Shown: positions 23,698 to 33,120, counted from the stretch's first letter. The stretch is 64,000 nt of DNA from DATNBU01 sp964476185 (GCA_964476185.1 CAYYZO010000009.1:14929-78928), one strand, 5' to 3'. Program-made: numbers and translations. The notes: a model not told the origin generated them from the sequence alone.

Positions 23698-25359
23698 ATG
23701 CCGGCCGCCGACGGACGCGGGGAGACAGCGGCGCAGGACGCCGGGAAGCCAGCCGCAGACGCGGCGCCGCCGGACGCGCCCGACGCGAACGACGTCGCCA
23801 GCGCCGAGCTGCGGCGCGAGATGCGCCAGTTCGTGCGCTCGCACGAACTGCGGCGGAAGCAGCTTCCACGCGCGATCCTCGTCGGCCTGCTCGTCGGACT
23901 CGTCGCTGTCGGCTTCCGCCTGTCGCTGCTCTACGCGCAGGAACTGCGCCTCCTGCTCGTGGAGATGGCCTGGGAGCATCCCCTGTGGGCGCCGTTGCTG
24001 CCGATCTTCCTCGGCGCGGGCGGCGCCGCGATCGCCGTGCAACTCGTGAGGAGCTTCGCGCCCGAGGCCTCCGGCAGCGGCATCCCGCACGTGAAGGCCG
24101 TGCTGTACGGCAGCCGGCCGATGCGACGGCGCGTGCTGCCGGTCAAGTTCCTCGGCGGCGTCGCCGGCATCGGCGGCGGCCTGGTGATGGGTCGCGAAGG
24201 GCCGACGATCCAGATGGGCGCGGCCGTCGGCCACTTCGTCAGCGGCTGGCTGCGCGTCACCCAGCGCGAATCGCGCACGCTGATCGCGTCCGGCGCGGGC
24301 GCGGGCCTGGCGGCGGCGTTCAACGCCCCGCTGGCCGGCCTCGTGTTCGTGCTCGAGGAGGTCCAGCGCGATTTCTCTCCGACCGTCTTCACCGCGGCAC
24401 TCGTCGCCTCGGCGGTGGCCGACGTCGTCACGCGCATCCTGCTCGGCCAACTGCCCGTCTTCCACGTGGCGAGCGAGGCGATTCCGCCCCTCGAGGCCGT
24501 TCCGGCGGCGCTGGTCGTCGGCGTACTCGCGGCGTTCGCCGGGGTCGCGTTCAATCGCGCGCTCGTCGCGAGCCTCGACTACTACGCGGGCCTGCGCTGG
24601 AAGCCCTGGCTCGTGGGCGCCGCCGTCGGCGCGGGAGTCGGCGCCATCGGCCTGTTCCTGCCCGAGGTCCTCGGCGGCGGCGACCGGCTCGTCGAGAAGA
24701 TCCTCGCCGGCAACGTCTCGTTCGCGGCCCTCGTCGGGCTGTTCCTGCTGCGCTTCGCGCTGACGATGGCGAGCTACGGCACCGGCGCCCCGGGCGGCAT
24801 CTTCGCGCCCCTGCTGATGCTCGGCTCGGCGCTCGGCCTCGCGGCCGGGCAACTTGCCTCGATGGCGTTCCCCGCGACGTTCGAGCATCCGGAGGCGTTC
24901 GCCGCCGTCGGCATGGCGGCGTACTTCTCGGCGATCGTGCGCGCTCCGCTGACGGGCGTCGTGCTGATGGTCGAGATGACCGGGAACTACGGGCTCGTGC
25001 TGCCGCTGATGGCCGCGAGCCTGTCCGCGTACGGGATCGCCGATTACCTGAAGGACCGTCCGGTCTACGAGGCGCTGCTCGAGCGCGACCTGCGCCGCGG
25101 CCAGGAGGCGCCGCCGGCCCTCGACGGGCCGCTGCTGCTCGAACTCGCGATCTCGGCCCGTTCCCGTTTCGACGGTGCGACGATCGAGGAACTCGCGCTG
25201 CCGACGGGGTGCCTCGCGATCCTGCTGCGCCGCGGGCTGCTCGAGGAAGTCCCGCTGCCGACCACCCGCCTGTCGGCGGGCGACCAGCTCACGATCGTCG
25301 TCGCGCCGCACGCCGCGGCCGCGGTACCCCGCCTTCGAGCCGGCGCCGACTCTCACTAG
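23698..25359 (+). CDS. clcA: ClC-family chloride channel/H+ antiporter
   Basis: 553 residues from ATG 23698. The selectivity and gating motifs are clear: GSGIPHVKAVL, GREGPTIQMGA (the Glu is the external gate of transporter-type ClCs) and GAPGGIFAPLL. About ten to twelve membrane helices follow a 40-residue acidic/Ala-Pro N-terminal tail. The C-terminus carries a TrkA_C-like soluble domain (ARSRFDGATIEELALPTGCLAILLRRG to LSAGDQLTIVVAP). Such proteins exchange Cl- for H+ at the inner membrane. It is divergent from hpnK and converges with the DnaQ-UvrC fusion gene. Confidence 0.93.
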   Translation: MPAADGRGETAAQDAGKPAADAAPPDAPDANDVASAELRREMRQFVRSHELRRKQLPRAILVGLLVGLVAVGFRLSLLYAQELRLLLVEMAWEHPLWAPLLPIFLGAGGAAIAVQLVRSFAPEASGSGIPHVKAVLYGSRPMRRRVLPVKFLGGVAGIGGGLVMGREGPTIQMGAAVGHFVSGWLRVTQRESRTLIASGAGAGLAAAFNAPLAGLVFVLEEVQRDFSPTVFTAALVASAVADVVTRILLGQLPVFHVASEAIPPLEAVPAALVVGVLAAFAGVAFNRALVASLDYYAGLRWKPWLVGAAVGAGVGAIGLFLPEVLGGGDRLVEKILAGNVSFAALVGLFLLRFALTMASYGTGAPGGIFAPLLMLGSALGLAAGQLASMAFPATFEHPEAFAAVGMAAYFSAIVRAPLTGVVLMVEMTGNYGLVLPLMAASLSAYGIADYLKDRPVYEALLERDLRRGQEAPPALDGPLLLELAISARSRFDGATIEELALPTGCLAILLRRGLLEEVPLPTTRLSAGDQLTIVVAPHAAAAVPRLRAGADSH

Positions 25360-25451
25360 GCTCGCGTTTCGAAAGGGGCGCGCGCGACGAGGCCGGCGTG
25401 CGCGCCGCGAGACGCGCCCGCGGACCGGTCGCGCTTCGAACGGGGACGGCT

Positions 25452-27302
25452 TCAGGCGCCGGGGCAGCGGTCGCGAAGGGCTGCGGCAAGACGCTCGCGC
25501 GCGGCGGCGAGACTCGCATCGTCGCCTTCCTCCAGCGAGATCAGCGATTCGACGCCGGCGGGGTCGGCCTCCTGCAGCCAGACGGCCAGGATCGTGCTCG
25601 CGTCGGCCGTCGGCAGTTCGTCCCGCGGCGGCGAGTGGCCGTTCCAGAACCGGCGCACCTCGGCCAGGACCGACTCGGCGGCGGTTTCGTCGCCGATCGT
25701 CCACGTCCCGACGCAGCGACCCGCGACGACCGCCGCGACGAACAACGACGTGTCGTCGGCGGCCGGGGCGACGGCCAGGTAGTGCAGCGCGTTCACGAGC
25801 CAGTGGGAACGCGACGCGAGGCGCTCGAGCCGCCGCGCCGCCGCCTGCAGGCGCCCGTAGTCCGGCGAACCGGAGACGACCCCGGCGGCGGCCATCAGCT
25901 CGCGCGGCCCGAAGCGGCTGCGCAGGCAGCGGTCGAGCGCCTCGATCTGCGTGGCGTACGCCGCCGCGCTGACGCTCGCGTTGCACGGACTCGAGCAGCG
26001 GCCGTTCCCGCCGAGTTCGCAGGGCTGGTAGTGCGGGTCGGGACGAAGGTGCCCCGGGCAGGTGCGCAGCCGGAACGCGGCGGCCACGAGCTCGGCCGCG
26101 TCGTCGGCGAACGCGCGACCGCGCAGCGGACCGATGTACAGCGCTCCGTCGGCCGAGACGCGTCCGGCCACGAACACGCGCGCGAGCGGCGAGCGCACGG
26201 TGACCTTCACGAACGAGCTGCGCGGAAGGTGCCGGTCGCCGCGATTGTAGGCCGGCTCCAGCCGGTGCACGTCGGCCGCCTCGAGCAGCGCGGCCTCGAG
26301 CGGCGAGCCGCAGCGCGTGAAGTCGACCTCGTAGGTCTTCGAGATCATGCCGAGCTGGCGGTCACTCATGTGGTCGACGTCGAGGAAGTACTGGCAGACC
26401 CGCTGCCGCAGGTTCGTCGCGCGGCCGACGAACAGCGGCTCTTCCTCGCGTCCGATGAGCCGGTAGACGCCCGGCCCCTCGGGCAGATCCTCGAGGTCGG
26501 ACTGGCGCACGCGGATCTCGAGGCGTCGCGGCGAGACGGGATCTTCCTGGGCTTCGATCAGGTGCTGCACGCGCGCGGCGCCGCGCTCCTGCAGCATCGG
26601 CACGAAGCGCGCGAGCAGGTCCACGGTCCGCTCGGCATCGGCCATCGCGCGGTGGCGCTTGCCGTCGGCGAAGCCGAAGTGCTGGGACAGCGCCTCCAGC
26701 GAGGTGCGACGCTGTTCGGGGAGCAGCCGCTGCGCGAGTTTCACCGTGCAGAGCGCGGGGAGGCCGAGCGGGCGCCCGAGCCAGCGACGGCAGGCGTAGT
26801 CGAGCAGCCGCGCGTCGAACGCCGCGTTGTGCGCGACGAGCACGGCGCCGTCGGCGAACTCGGCGAACCGGCCGATCACCTCCGACAGCGGCGGCGCGCC
26901 CGTGACCATCGCGTCCGAGATGCCGGTCAGCTTCGTCACGAAGCTCGGGATCGAGCGGCCCGGATGCACGAGCGTCTCGAAGCGCCCGACCTCGCGCAGG
27001 CCTTCGAGCCGGATCGCGCCGATCTCGGTCACGCCGCCGTCGTCCGGGCGGTGCCCGGTGGTCTCGAGATCCACGACGACGAATGGCGCACGGGCGAGGT
27101 CGGCGTCGAGCACGTGCTCCTCGACGAGATGCCAGAGGCCGTCCTCCTCGCGGAAGCGCGGATCGTCGGAAAGCAGCGCCCCGAGGAAGCCGCGCCCGAA
27201 CGCCGTGTCCTCGCCGCGTCCGTCGAAGACGAGGTCGAGCATCTCGGCGGCCGTCGCCGTGCCGCCGCGGGCTTCGAGGAGCTGATGCAGGGAAATGCGC
27301 AT
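25452..27302 (-). CDS. DnaQ-type exonuclease fused to UvrC/Cho-type GIY-YIG nuclease
   Basis: 616 residues. A ~75-residue N-terminal segment precedes a DEDDh 3'-5' exonuclease domain (FVVVDLETTG, HNAAFDARLLDYA, KRHRAMADAERTVDLL). From about residue 255 a GIY-YIG domain follows (LPEGPGVYRLIG, PLFVGRATNLRQRV, CGSPLEAALLEA, PAYNRG), then a Cys-bearing UvrC/Cho-like part. This DnaQ-Cho fusion is known from several phyla, where it is linked to DNA repair; the fused order suggests incision followed by resection in one polypeptide. It is not the replicative epsilon subunit. The preceding gene on this strand is not adjacent; the lipoprotein gene lies upstream only on the far side. Confidence 0.88.
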   Translation of the reverse strand: MRISLHQLLEARGGTATAAEMLDLVFDGRGEDTAFGRGFLGALLSDDPRFREEDGLWHLVEEHVLDADLARAPFVVVDLETTGHRPDDGGVTEIGAIRLEGLREVGRFETLVHPGRSIPSFVTKLTGISDAMVTGAPPLSEVIGRFAEFADGAVLVAHNAAFDARLLDYACRRWLGRPLGLPALCTVKLAQRLLPEQRRTSLEALSQHFGFADGKRHRAMADAERTVDLLARFVPMLQERGAARVQHLIEAQEDPVSPRRLEIRVRQSDLEDLPEGPGVYRLIGREEEPLFVGRATNLRQRVCQYFLDVDHMSDRQLGMISKTYEVDFTRCGSPLEAALLEAADVHRLEPAYNRGDRHLPRSSFVKVTVRSPLARVFVAGRVSADGALYIGPLRGRAFADDAAELVAAAFRLRTCPGHLRPDPHYQPCELGGNGRCSSPCNASVSAAAYATQIEALDRCLRSRFGPRELMAAAGVVSGSPDYGRLQAAARRLERLASRSHWLVNALHYLAVAPAADDTSLFVAAVVAGRCVGTWTIGDETAAESVLAEVRRFWNGHSPPRDELPTADASTILAVWLQEADPAGVESLISLEEGDDASLAAARERLAAALRDRCPGA

Positions 27303-27319
27303 GGAGAAAGGCCGGGGAC

Positions 27320-28198
27320 TCAGAACTGGACCAGGAAGGTCTCCATTTCCTGCGCGGCCACGTCCATCATGCGAATCTTCGCGCGGTCGTAGTCGGCGAC
27401 GGGGTAGTACACGTAACCGGTCACCGAAGCTCCCGGCGAAAGCTTCGCGCCCTTCAGCTCCTTCTCGACCATGATGTTCCGGGCGGACTGGACGTTGCCG
27501 ATGTCGGTCTGCGAGCCGCCGGACCCGGCCTTGGCCGCCAGCCGCGCCGAGGCTTCGGCCGCCGTGAGGCGGGCGGCGGGTTCGCTCGACCCGCGCAGGC
27601 GGACGGTCACGTCCTCCGGCGAGAACGAGTACGAGCGCTTCGAGCCGTTGCGCAGCGTCACGCGGATCGGGAGGATGCCGGCCGACGCGAGGTCGGCGTC
27701 GAAGTCGAGCACCGTCTCGAACCCGCGCTGCGGCTGCACCTCGACGAGCACGGTGCCGGATTCGGTCGGCACCCCTTCCGTCACGGCCTGCGCGAGGCTT
27801 TCGACGGGCTTGTCCCTTCCGGTCACTTCGCCGCGGTCCATGCGCAGGCCGCTGCGGCCGGTCACGGACAGGAACACGCCGCGCTCGAAGATGCGGTCGC
27901 CCATCGAGGTCTGGTCGGGGTCGATGTGCACGCCGGCCGCATCGCAGGTGATCGTGACGTCGCCGCGGCGGTCGCGGCCGACCGCGGTCAGCCTGCCCGG
28001 CTGGCCCGGACGCGCCTGCCGGAACGAGGTGACTTTCATGTCCATGTCGGTGACGGCCGCGTACGCGTAGCGGTTGCCTTCGTCGCAGGTGAGCTCGGCG
28101 CTGTGAACCACGTAGGACTGCGAGACGGGCGTGCAGCCGGCCACGACCATCCCGAACAGGAACGAGCGCAGCCGCCGCGGAAAGGCTCGACGCTTCAT
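27320..28198 (-). CDS. Putative lipoprotein of unknown function
   Basis: 292 residues. The N-terminal signal ends in lipobox VAGC (Cys22), so this is probably a membrane-anchored lipoprotein. The rest is mostly beta-rich and soluble, with DMDMKVTSFRQA, RVTLRNGSKRSYSFSPEDVTVRL and the C-terminal SVTGYVYYPVADYDRAKIRMMDV. I recognise no family. The later half reads like a DUF4352/TRAM-type domain that adds membrane-protein-like beta strands, but that is a guess. It is 18 bases upstream of the DnaQ-UvrC fusion gene on the same strand. Confidence 0.7.
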   Translation of the reverse strand: MKRRAFPRRLRSFLFGMVVAGCTPVSQSYVVHSAELTCDEGNRYAYAAVTDMDMKVTSFRQARPGQPGRLTAVGRDRRGDVTITCDAAGVHIDPDQTSMGDRIFERGVFLSVTGRSGLRMDRGEVTGRDKPVESLAQAVTEGVPTESGTVLVEVQPQRGFETVLDFDADLASAGILPIRVTLRNGSKRSYSFSPEDVTVRLRGSSEPAARLTAAEASARLAAKAGSGGSQTDIGNVQSARNIMVEKELKGAKLSPGASVTGYVYYPVADYDRAKIRMMDVAAQEMETFLVQF

Positions 28199-28250
28199 GG
28201 GCGGGAATCCTAGCCCGGCCCGCCCGCGAAATCTTCAGGCCGCGGCCGAT

Positions 28251-28880
28251 TCAGTCGCCCGGGCGGGCTTCGGTCCGGGAAAGCATCAGCCGCAGGTTCT
28301 CGGGCACGGCGAAGGCGTTGAGCAGCGCCACGCTGATCATCGCCGGCTCGAGGAGCCACGGGCCGAGGCCCGCCCCCGGAGCCATCTCGACGGCGCCGGC
28401 GACGGCGAGCGCGTAGTTGGAAACCCCGGCTGCGTGGCCGCGCGCCGACCGCGCCGGCTCCCGCCCGGCCGCGAGGTCCCCGCGCAGCCGGACCAGATAG
28501 ACCCCGAACGAAGCGAGCAGCGCATAGAGCGGCAGCCAGTTCGCGCCATCCCAGTGGCGCGCGAGGCGGCCCCAGACGGGCGGCGTCCAGACCTGCGACG
28601 CCGCGAAGAACGCGAATGCGCAGACGAGGAACGCGAAGTCGCAAAGGTTGTCGACGAGGCGTCCGCCGAGCGTCGCCGCGCCCGCGCGACGGGCGAGCCG
28701 GCCGTCGAGCCAGTCGCTCGCGCAGGCTCCCAGCACGATGCCGAGCGGAAGGAACGAGTCCCGCGCGGGGGCGACGAGCAGCAGCGCGAGGCCGGCGAGC
28801 GGTCGCAGGGCGCTGACGAGATGCGGGGCGAGGCGCCCGGCGATCGAGGACGACCCGTGCGGCTCGCGCCCGTTCGTCAC
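28251..28880 (-). CDS. CDP-alcohol phosphatidyltransferase family protein
   Basis: 209 residues from GTG 28880. The catalytic signature D-x2-DG-x2-AR-x8-G-x3-D-x3-D is complete as DWLDGRLARRAGAATLGGRLVDNLCD. Several hydrophobic helices surround it (LRPLAGLALLLVAPA, LGIVLGACAS, FAFLVCAFAFFAAS). Such enzymes join an alcohol head group to CDP-diacylglycerol in the inner membrane; the alcohol cannot be told from sequence. Its start overlaps the stop of the upstream propeller gene (GTGA), so the two are probably translated together. Confidence 0.85.
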   Translation of the reverse strand: MTNGREPHGSSSIAGRLAPHLVSALRPLAGLALLLVAPARDSFLPLGIVLGACASDWLDGRLARRAGAATLGGRLVDNLCDFAFLVCAFAFFAASQVWTPPVWGRLARHWDGANWLPLYALLASFGVYLVRLRGDLAAGREPARSARGHAAGVSNYALAVAGAVEMAPGAGLGPWLLEPAMISVALLNAFAVPENLRLMLSRTEARPGD

Positions 28881-30151
28881 GCGGTCGCCTGACGCCTCCT
28901 CGCGTCCCAGCACGCGAAGTGACCCGGGGCGACGCGCTCGATCCCGCCGTCGCCCGCGAGCGAAGCGACGTAGACGTTGCTCTGCGCGCGCGAGGCGATC
29001 GGCATGCTGGCGTCGATGCCGAGGTGACCGGCGAACACCAGGCGCGTGCCGTCGGCCGAGATCGGCGGGTGCGAGACCGCGAACTGGTCGAAGAACCAGG
29101 AGAAGTAGACGAGCTCGCGGCTCGGGTAGAAGTTGCTGCCGAGCCGCCGCTTGTGGCCGTCCTCGATGTCGAGCACCGACCAGCACATGCCGGCGTCGGC
29201 GTCGAAAGCCATCGTGACGATCCGTCCCGAGCACGGCGTCCAGAAGAAGCTGACGATCTCGCTGTGCTCGAGCGCGCGCACCGCGCCGGTCGCGACGTCG
29301 ACCAGCGTGATGCCGGAGTACACGTGCGGCGAATCGCCGAGCGCCTGAGACAGCGCGAGCGTGCGGCCGTCCGGGGACCACAGCATCGCGGTCTGCCCGT
29401 GGACCTGCAGCAGCACGTCGATGGTTCCGTCGTCGAGGCGATACAGCGCGAGGAACTCGCCGGCCGGGTCGCTCGCGTCGACGTACGCGAGCCGGCTTCC
29501 GTCGGGCGACCACGTCGGCGTGCGGAACTCGCCGGGCGTGAGCTCGACGAGCTTCGTGCACTCGCGGCCGATCTGGAAGACCGACAGCCGCGCGTCCTCG
29601 TAGATGCTGGAGCTGCCCCCGGTGTGCACGGCGAGGTAGCTCGCGCGCGGGGACCACGACCAGAACAGCGGTGCCCCGCGGTCCACGAGCGTCGTTCGCC
29701 CCGGACGCTCGACGCTCGCGACCTCGAGGTGCAGTTCGTCCTGGCCCTGGAGCAGGATCGCGATGTAGCGGGAGTCCGGGGACCAGCTTTCGCAGACCGG
29801 CGCCGACGATTCGGTCATGCGCCACAGCTCGCTCATCCGGATGCCGTCGTTGGCGACGGTGTAGAGGCTCGCTTCCGGGACGGTGCCGGAACGCACGCCG
29901 AAGCACGCGACCAGCGAGCCGTCGGGAGAGTACGCGGGCCAGACGTAGTGCAGCCGGTCGGAGCTCGACAGCTCGTTCCAGCCCCACGTCAGCTTGCGCG
30001 ACGGGCCCCCGAGATTCGACTGGTAGACGTCTCCGTCGTCGCCCACGTAGAGCAGACGGCAGGACTCCTCCGCTTCCAGCACCACCACCTCCGCATCCAC
30101 GACCTCCTTCGGAGGAGCGCGGAGCCAACCACCACTGTCCGGCCGTGGCAT
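28877..30151 (-). CDS. TolB-like beta-propeller protein
   Basis: 424 residues from ATG 30151; in-frame starts up to 30202 would run into the upstream Smr gene. It contains repeated PD40/WD40-like blades with the TolB signature: WPAYSPDGSLVACFG, ESWSPDSRYIAILL, FWSWSPRASYLAV, PTWSPDGSRLAYV, MLWSPDGRTLAL and PPISADGTRLVFAG. I see no signal peptide, so unlike TolB it may be cytoplasmic. Its partner is unknown. The 4-base overlap with the CDP-alcohol phosphatidyltransferase gene suggests joint function or stoichiometry. Confidence 0.75.
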   Translation of the reverse strand: MPRPDSGGWLRAPPKEVVDAEVVVLEAEESCRLLYVGDDGDVYQSNLGGPSRKLTWGWNELSSSDRLHYVWPAYSPDGSLVACFGVRSGTVPEASLYTVANDGIRMSELWRMTESSAPVCESWSPDSRYIAILLQGQDELHLEVASVERPGRTTLVDRGAPLFWSWSPRASYLAVHTGGSSSIYEDARLSVFQIGRECTKLVELTPGEFRTPTWSPDGSRLAYVDASDPAGEFLALYRLDDGTIDVLLQVHGQTAMLWSPDGRTLALSQALGDSPHVYSGITLVDVATGAVRALEHSEIVSFFWTPCSGRIVTMAFDADAGMCWSVLDIEDGHKRRLGSNFYPSRELVYFSWFFDQFAVSHPPISADGTRLVFAGHLGIDASMPIASRAQSNVYVASLAGDGGIERVAPGHFACWDARRRQATA

Positions 30152-30173
30152 GCGCACGGCGCTCGTGCGCCGT

Positions 30174-31004
30174 TCAGGTCCGGAGCGGACCGCCGCCACC
30201 ATGCTCGACGTCGATTCGATGTTTACTGGAACTGGTGGCGCGCATCAACACGACCAGTGCGCCGAGGCCGCCGTCGCACGGCCGCGCGCTGGCGAACGCG
30301 AGCACTCTTCGCGAGCTCGGTCCTCGCGCGAGCCATTGCGGAACCTGTTCGCGAAGCACGCCGTGCCCGCGAGGCGAGTTTTTCCCCTTGCCCGTGACCA
30401 GCAGCACGCAACGATGGCCGCGTTTCTGCTGATTCGCGAGGAAGTCGTCGACGGCAGCGCGCGCGTCCTCGAGCGGCATCCCGTGCAGATCGAGGTGTGC
30501 GCAAATCCGGAACTCGCCCTTCTCGAGTCGCGCGAGCGTCTCGCGACTGACACCCGCGGCGCGGCCGCGCACGTAGCGATCCTCGTAGGTGAGGTCGAAG
30601 CCTTCGGCCCGCGCGAGCGCGTCGAGGTCCTCGCGGCGCTTCTCCTCGATCCGCGAGAGATCGACCTTGCGACGGATCCGCACGCGCGACGGCGCGGCCG
30701 GCAACGGCGCGACTCCGGCGAGCTCCGCGGCGAGCGCCTCGGCGTCGGACGCGCCGCGCGCCGGGTCCGGGACGGGCGAGGGCGCCGCGGGCGACGGTCC
30801 CGGCGGCGTTCGCGCAACGGGCGCGGCGGGCGAGGGCCCCGGCGTTCGTCTCGCCGGGCCGGCCCCGACCCCGACGCGAACGCGGCCCGCGAGTTCGCGG
30901 AACGGCGCGTGGAACGGCGCGTGGAACGGCGCCGGGATCGCCGGCGCCGCGGCCGCGGCTTCGTCCCGTTCGGGTCGTGCGGACGGTTTCCGGCGGCGTT
31001 TCAT
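30174..31004 (-). CDS. Stand-alone Smr domain protein
   Basis: 276 residues from ATG 31004 (MKRRRKPSARP). The first ~150 residues are basic then Ala/Pro-rich and low-complexity. The C-terminal Smr domain has AHLDLHGMPLEDARAAVDDFL, LLVTGKGKNSPRGHGVLREQVPQWL and LVVLMRAT. Stand-alone Smr proteins are nucleases that, in several bacteria, cleave mRNA at collided ribosomes or act on branched DNA. A second Smr domain occurs at the end of MutS2 at 9.5-11.9 kb. It is divergent from the luciferase-like oxidoreductase gene. Confidence 0.9.
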   Translation of the reverse strand: MKRRRKPSARPERDEAAAAAPAIPAPFHAPFHAPFRELAGRVRVGVGAGPARRTPGPSPAAPVARTPPGPSPAAPSPVPDPARGASDAEALAAELAGVAPLPAAPSRVRIRRKVDLSRIEEKRREDLDALARAEGFDLTYEDRYVRGRAAGVSRETLARLEKGEFRICAHLDLHGMPLEDARAAVDDFLANQQKRGHRCVLLVTGKGKNSPRGHGVLREQVPQWLARGPSSRRVLAFASARPCDGGLGALVVLMRATSSSKHRIDVEHGGGGPLRT

Positions 31005-31156
31005 GCCGCGGACAGCATATGGCGTCCGGACCGGAGGCGCGCAACCTTGGTTCGCCGTCTGCTGCGAGCGCGCGGCCCGAAGCCCGTCGCGCTCGTCGGC
31101 GCCCGGCGCCGACCGCCGCGTTGGATGGAGCGCCGCCTGCGATTTAGGATCGCGGC

Positions 31157-32089
31157 ATGGCGCCACACGCGACGTTCTCCCTGTTCCTGCCCCAGGCAGG
31201 CCTTGCCTGGCCGATGCTGCGCGAGCGCGCGCGACTGCTCGAGGATCTCGGCTACGACGGCCTCTGGCTCGTCGACCACTTCTGGGCCAACGGCATGCCG
31301 GACCTCGATTTCCTCGAGGGCTGGACCACGCTCTCGGCGCTCGCGGAGGCGACCACGCGTCTTCGCCTCGGCCTGATGGTCACCTGCAACTCGTACCGGA
31401 ACCCGGCGCTGCTCGCGAAGATGGCCGCGACCGTCGACAACGTGAGCGGCGGCCGCCTCGAGCTCGGACTCGGCGCCGGCTGGATGGACAGCGAGTACGC
31501 CGCCTACGGCTACGAGTTCCCGTCCATCGCGACGCGCCTCGCGCAGCTCGAGGAGGGGCTCGAGGTCGTGACGCGCATGCTGCGCGGGCAGCGCGCGACC
31601 TTCTCCGGCGAACACTATCGCGTGAACGACGCGCCGAACCTGCCCGCGCCGGTGCAGTCGCCGCTCCCGATCACGATCGGCGGCGCCGGCGAGAAGAAGC
31701 TGCTGCGCCTCGTCGCGCGGTTCGCGTCGCGCTGGAACTGCCCGATGAACTCGGCGCACGACATCGAACGCCTGCGCGGCGTGCTCGCGGCGCACTGCCG
31801 CGACGCGGGTCGCGACGTGAACGAGATCGTCGTCAGCGAACAGACGCTGGTGGTGATCGGCGCCGACGAAGACGCCTTTGCCGCGAAGCTCTCGATGGCC
31901 CGCGCCCTGCTCGGCGGCTTCGCCGACATCGACGCGGTGGCGGTGGCCGGCACGCCGGAACGCGTCGTGGAAGGCCTGCGCGCCAGGGTCGCGCGCGGCG
32001 TGACGGATTTCGCGGTGATGTTCGGCGATCTCGCGATGCCGGACTCCCTCGAGCTGTTCGCGCGCGAGGTGATGCCGGCGCTGCGTTGA
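31157..32089 (+). CDS. Luciferase-like (LLM class) F420/flavin oxidoreductase
   Basis: 310 residues in the bacterial-luciferase TIM-barrel fold: FSLFLPQAGLAWPMLRERA, DGLWLVDHFW, RLRLGLMVTCNSYRNPALLAKMAATVD, ELGLGAGWMDSEY, and PLPITIGGAGEKKLLRLVARFA. These match the group usually annotated as LLM class F420-dependent. The reaction is unknown; members oxidise alcohols, sugars or hydrocarbons or reduce activated double bonds. It is convergent with the LysR regulator. Confidence 0.85.
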   Translation: MAPHATFSLFLPQAGLAWPMLRERARLLEDLGYDGLWLVDHFWANGMPDLDFLEGWTTLSALAEATTRLRLGLMVTCNSYRNPALLAKMAATVDNVSGGRLELGLGAGWMDSEYAAYGYEFPSIATRLAQLEEGLEVVTRMLRGQRATFSGEHYRVNDAPNLPAPVQSPLPITIGGAGEKKLLRLVARFASRWNCPMNSAHDIERLRGVLAAHCRDAGRDVNEIVVSEQTLVVIGADEDAFAAKLSMARALLGGFADIDAVAVAGTPERVVEGLRARVARGVTDFAVMFGDLAMPDSLELFAREVMPALR

Positions 32090-32171
32090 GGCCTCCGGCG
32101 GAGCGGCCGCACCGGGTCCTTCGACGAGACGGCGGCCGGAGCGCCGGCCCGTTGCCGAAGCCGCGGCCGGC

Positions 32172-33083
32172 TCAGCTGATGGCGCGCGCCGCGCCGGTGC
32201 GCCGGCTGTCGGCCTGCAGGTACTCGATGAAGCGTTCGACGGCCGGGCTGAAGTGCTTGCCCGTGCGGTAGATGATGCCGATCGGCCGCGTGATGCCGCG
32301 GTCGTTCAGTTCGATGCGAACGAGCGATCCCGCCTGGATCTCGTGCGCGCAGGCCTTGTCCGGGATGATCGCGATGCCGGCGCCGACTTCGACGAGGCGC
32401 TTGACCATCTCGATGTTGTCGAGCTCGGCGACGTACTGAACGGCCACCTGTTTCTCGTTGAACAGGCGATCGAGCGCGAGCCGCGTCGGAATGCCCTTCT
32501 CGAAGCCGACCATCTTCTCCCCGTCGAGGTCGGTCACCGCGATCTTCTGGCGGTCCGCGAGCGGATGGTCCGGGGAACAGACGATCACGAGCCGGTCCGT
32601 CCGGAAGTCGAGGACGGTGATCTGCGCTCGCGCGGTCGGATACGCGACGATGCCGAGGTCGACGTTGCCGCGCAGCACCTGCTCGTACACGTGGCTCGCC
32701 CGGTCGTACTCGAGGTAGACGTTCACGTGCGGGAAGTCGGCGAAGTAGTGCTTGAGCGGCTCCGAGAGCTCGTACAGCCCGATGCTGTGGACGGTGCCCA
32801 CGCGGATGCTGCCGGTGACGACGTTGCTGAGTCCCTGGAGCTGCGCCTCCATCTCGTGGAAGCTGTGCAGGATCTCGCGGCACGAGCGGTGCAGGATCTC
32901 GCCGGCGGCCGTCGGGCGGACGCTGCCGCGCTTGCGCTCGAGCAGGCGCTTGCCGTAGCGCTCCTCGAGCCCGCGGATCTGCTGGCTGACCGCCGATTGG
33001 GTGATGAAGTTCTGCGATGCGGCCAGCGAGAAGCTCTGGTTCTCGACCACGTCACAGAAAATCTTCAGCGTTTCGATGTGCAT
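32172..33083 (-). CDS. LysR family transcriptional regulator
   Basis: 303 residues from ATG 33083. The N-terminal winged helix-turn-helix is classic (METLKIFCDVVENQSF pattern, SLAASQNFITQSAVSQQIRGLEERYGKRLLERKRGSVRPTAAG), followed by a substrate-binding domain resembling CbbR/CysB (GSIRVGTVHSIGLYELSEPLKHY, VDLGIVAYPTARAQI, EVGAGIAIIPDKACA). It is divergent from ddl across 284 bases that contain a perfect palindrome and a smaller inverted repeat, so it may regulate itself and ddl. Its coinducer is unknown. Confidence 0.95.
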   Translation of the reverse strand: MHIETLKIFCDVVENQSFSLAASQNFITQSAVSQQIRGLEERYGKRLLERKRGSVRPTAAGEILHRSCREILHSFHEMEAQLQGLSNVVTGSIRVGTVHSIGLYELSEPLKHYFADFPHVNVYLEYDRASHVYEQVLRGNVDLGIVAYPTARAQITVLDFRTDRLVIVCSPDHPLADRQKIAVTDLDGEKMVGFEKGIPTRLALDRLFNEKQVAVQYVAELDNIEMVKRLVEVGAGIAIIPDKACAHEIQAGSLVRIELNDRGITRPIGIIYRTGKHFSPAVERFIEYLQADSRRTGAARAIS

Positions 33084-33120
33084 CGCGGGACTCCGTCGGC
33101 GTTCACGGCGGATTAACTGG

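Noticed and set aside
21100..25986. A 1628-codon open frame on the minus strand opposite fprA, hpnK and clcA, and many other very long antisense frames
   Set aside because: High GC leaves few stop codons on the opposite strand; these frames are Arg/Ala-rich, lack domains and cross real genes in the other direction.
25452..27302. Replicative DNA polymerase III epsilon subunit
   Set aside because: The exonuclease is fused to a GIY-YIG domain; this is the repair-type fusion.
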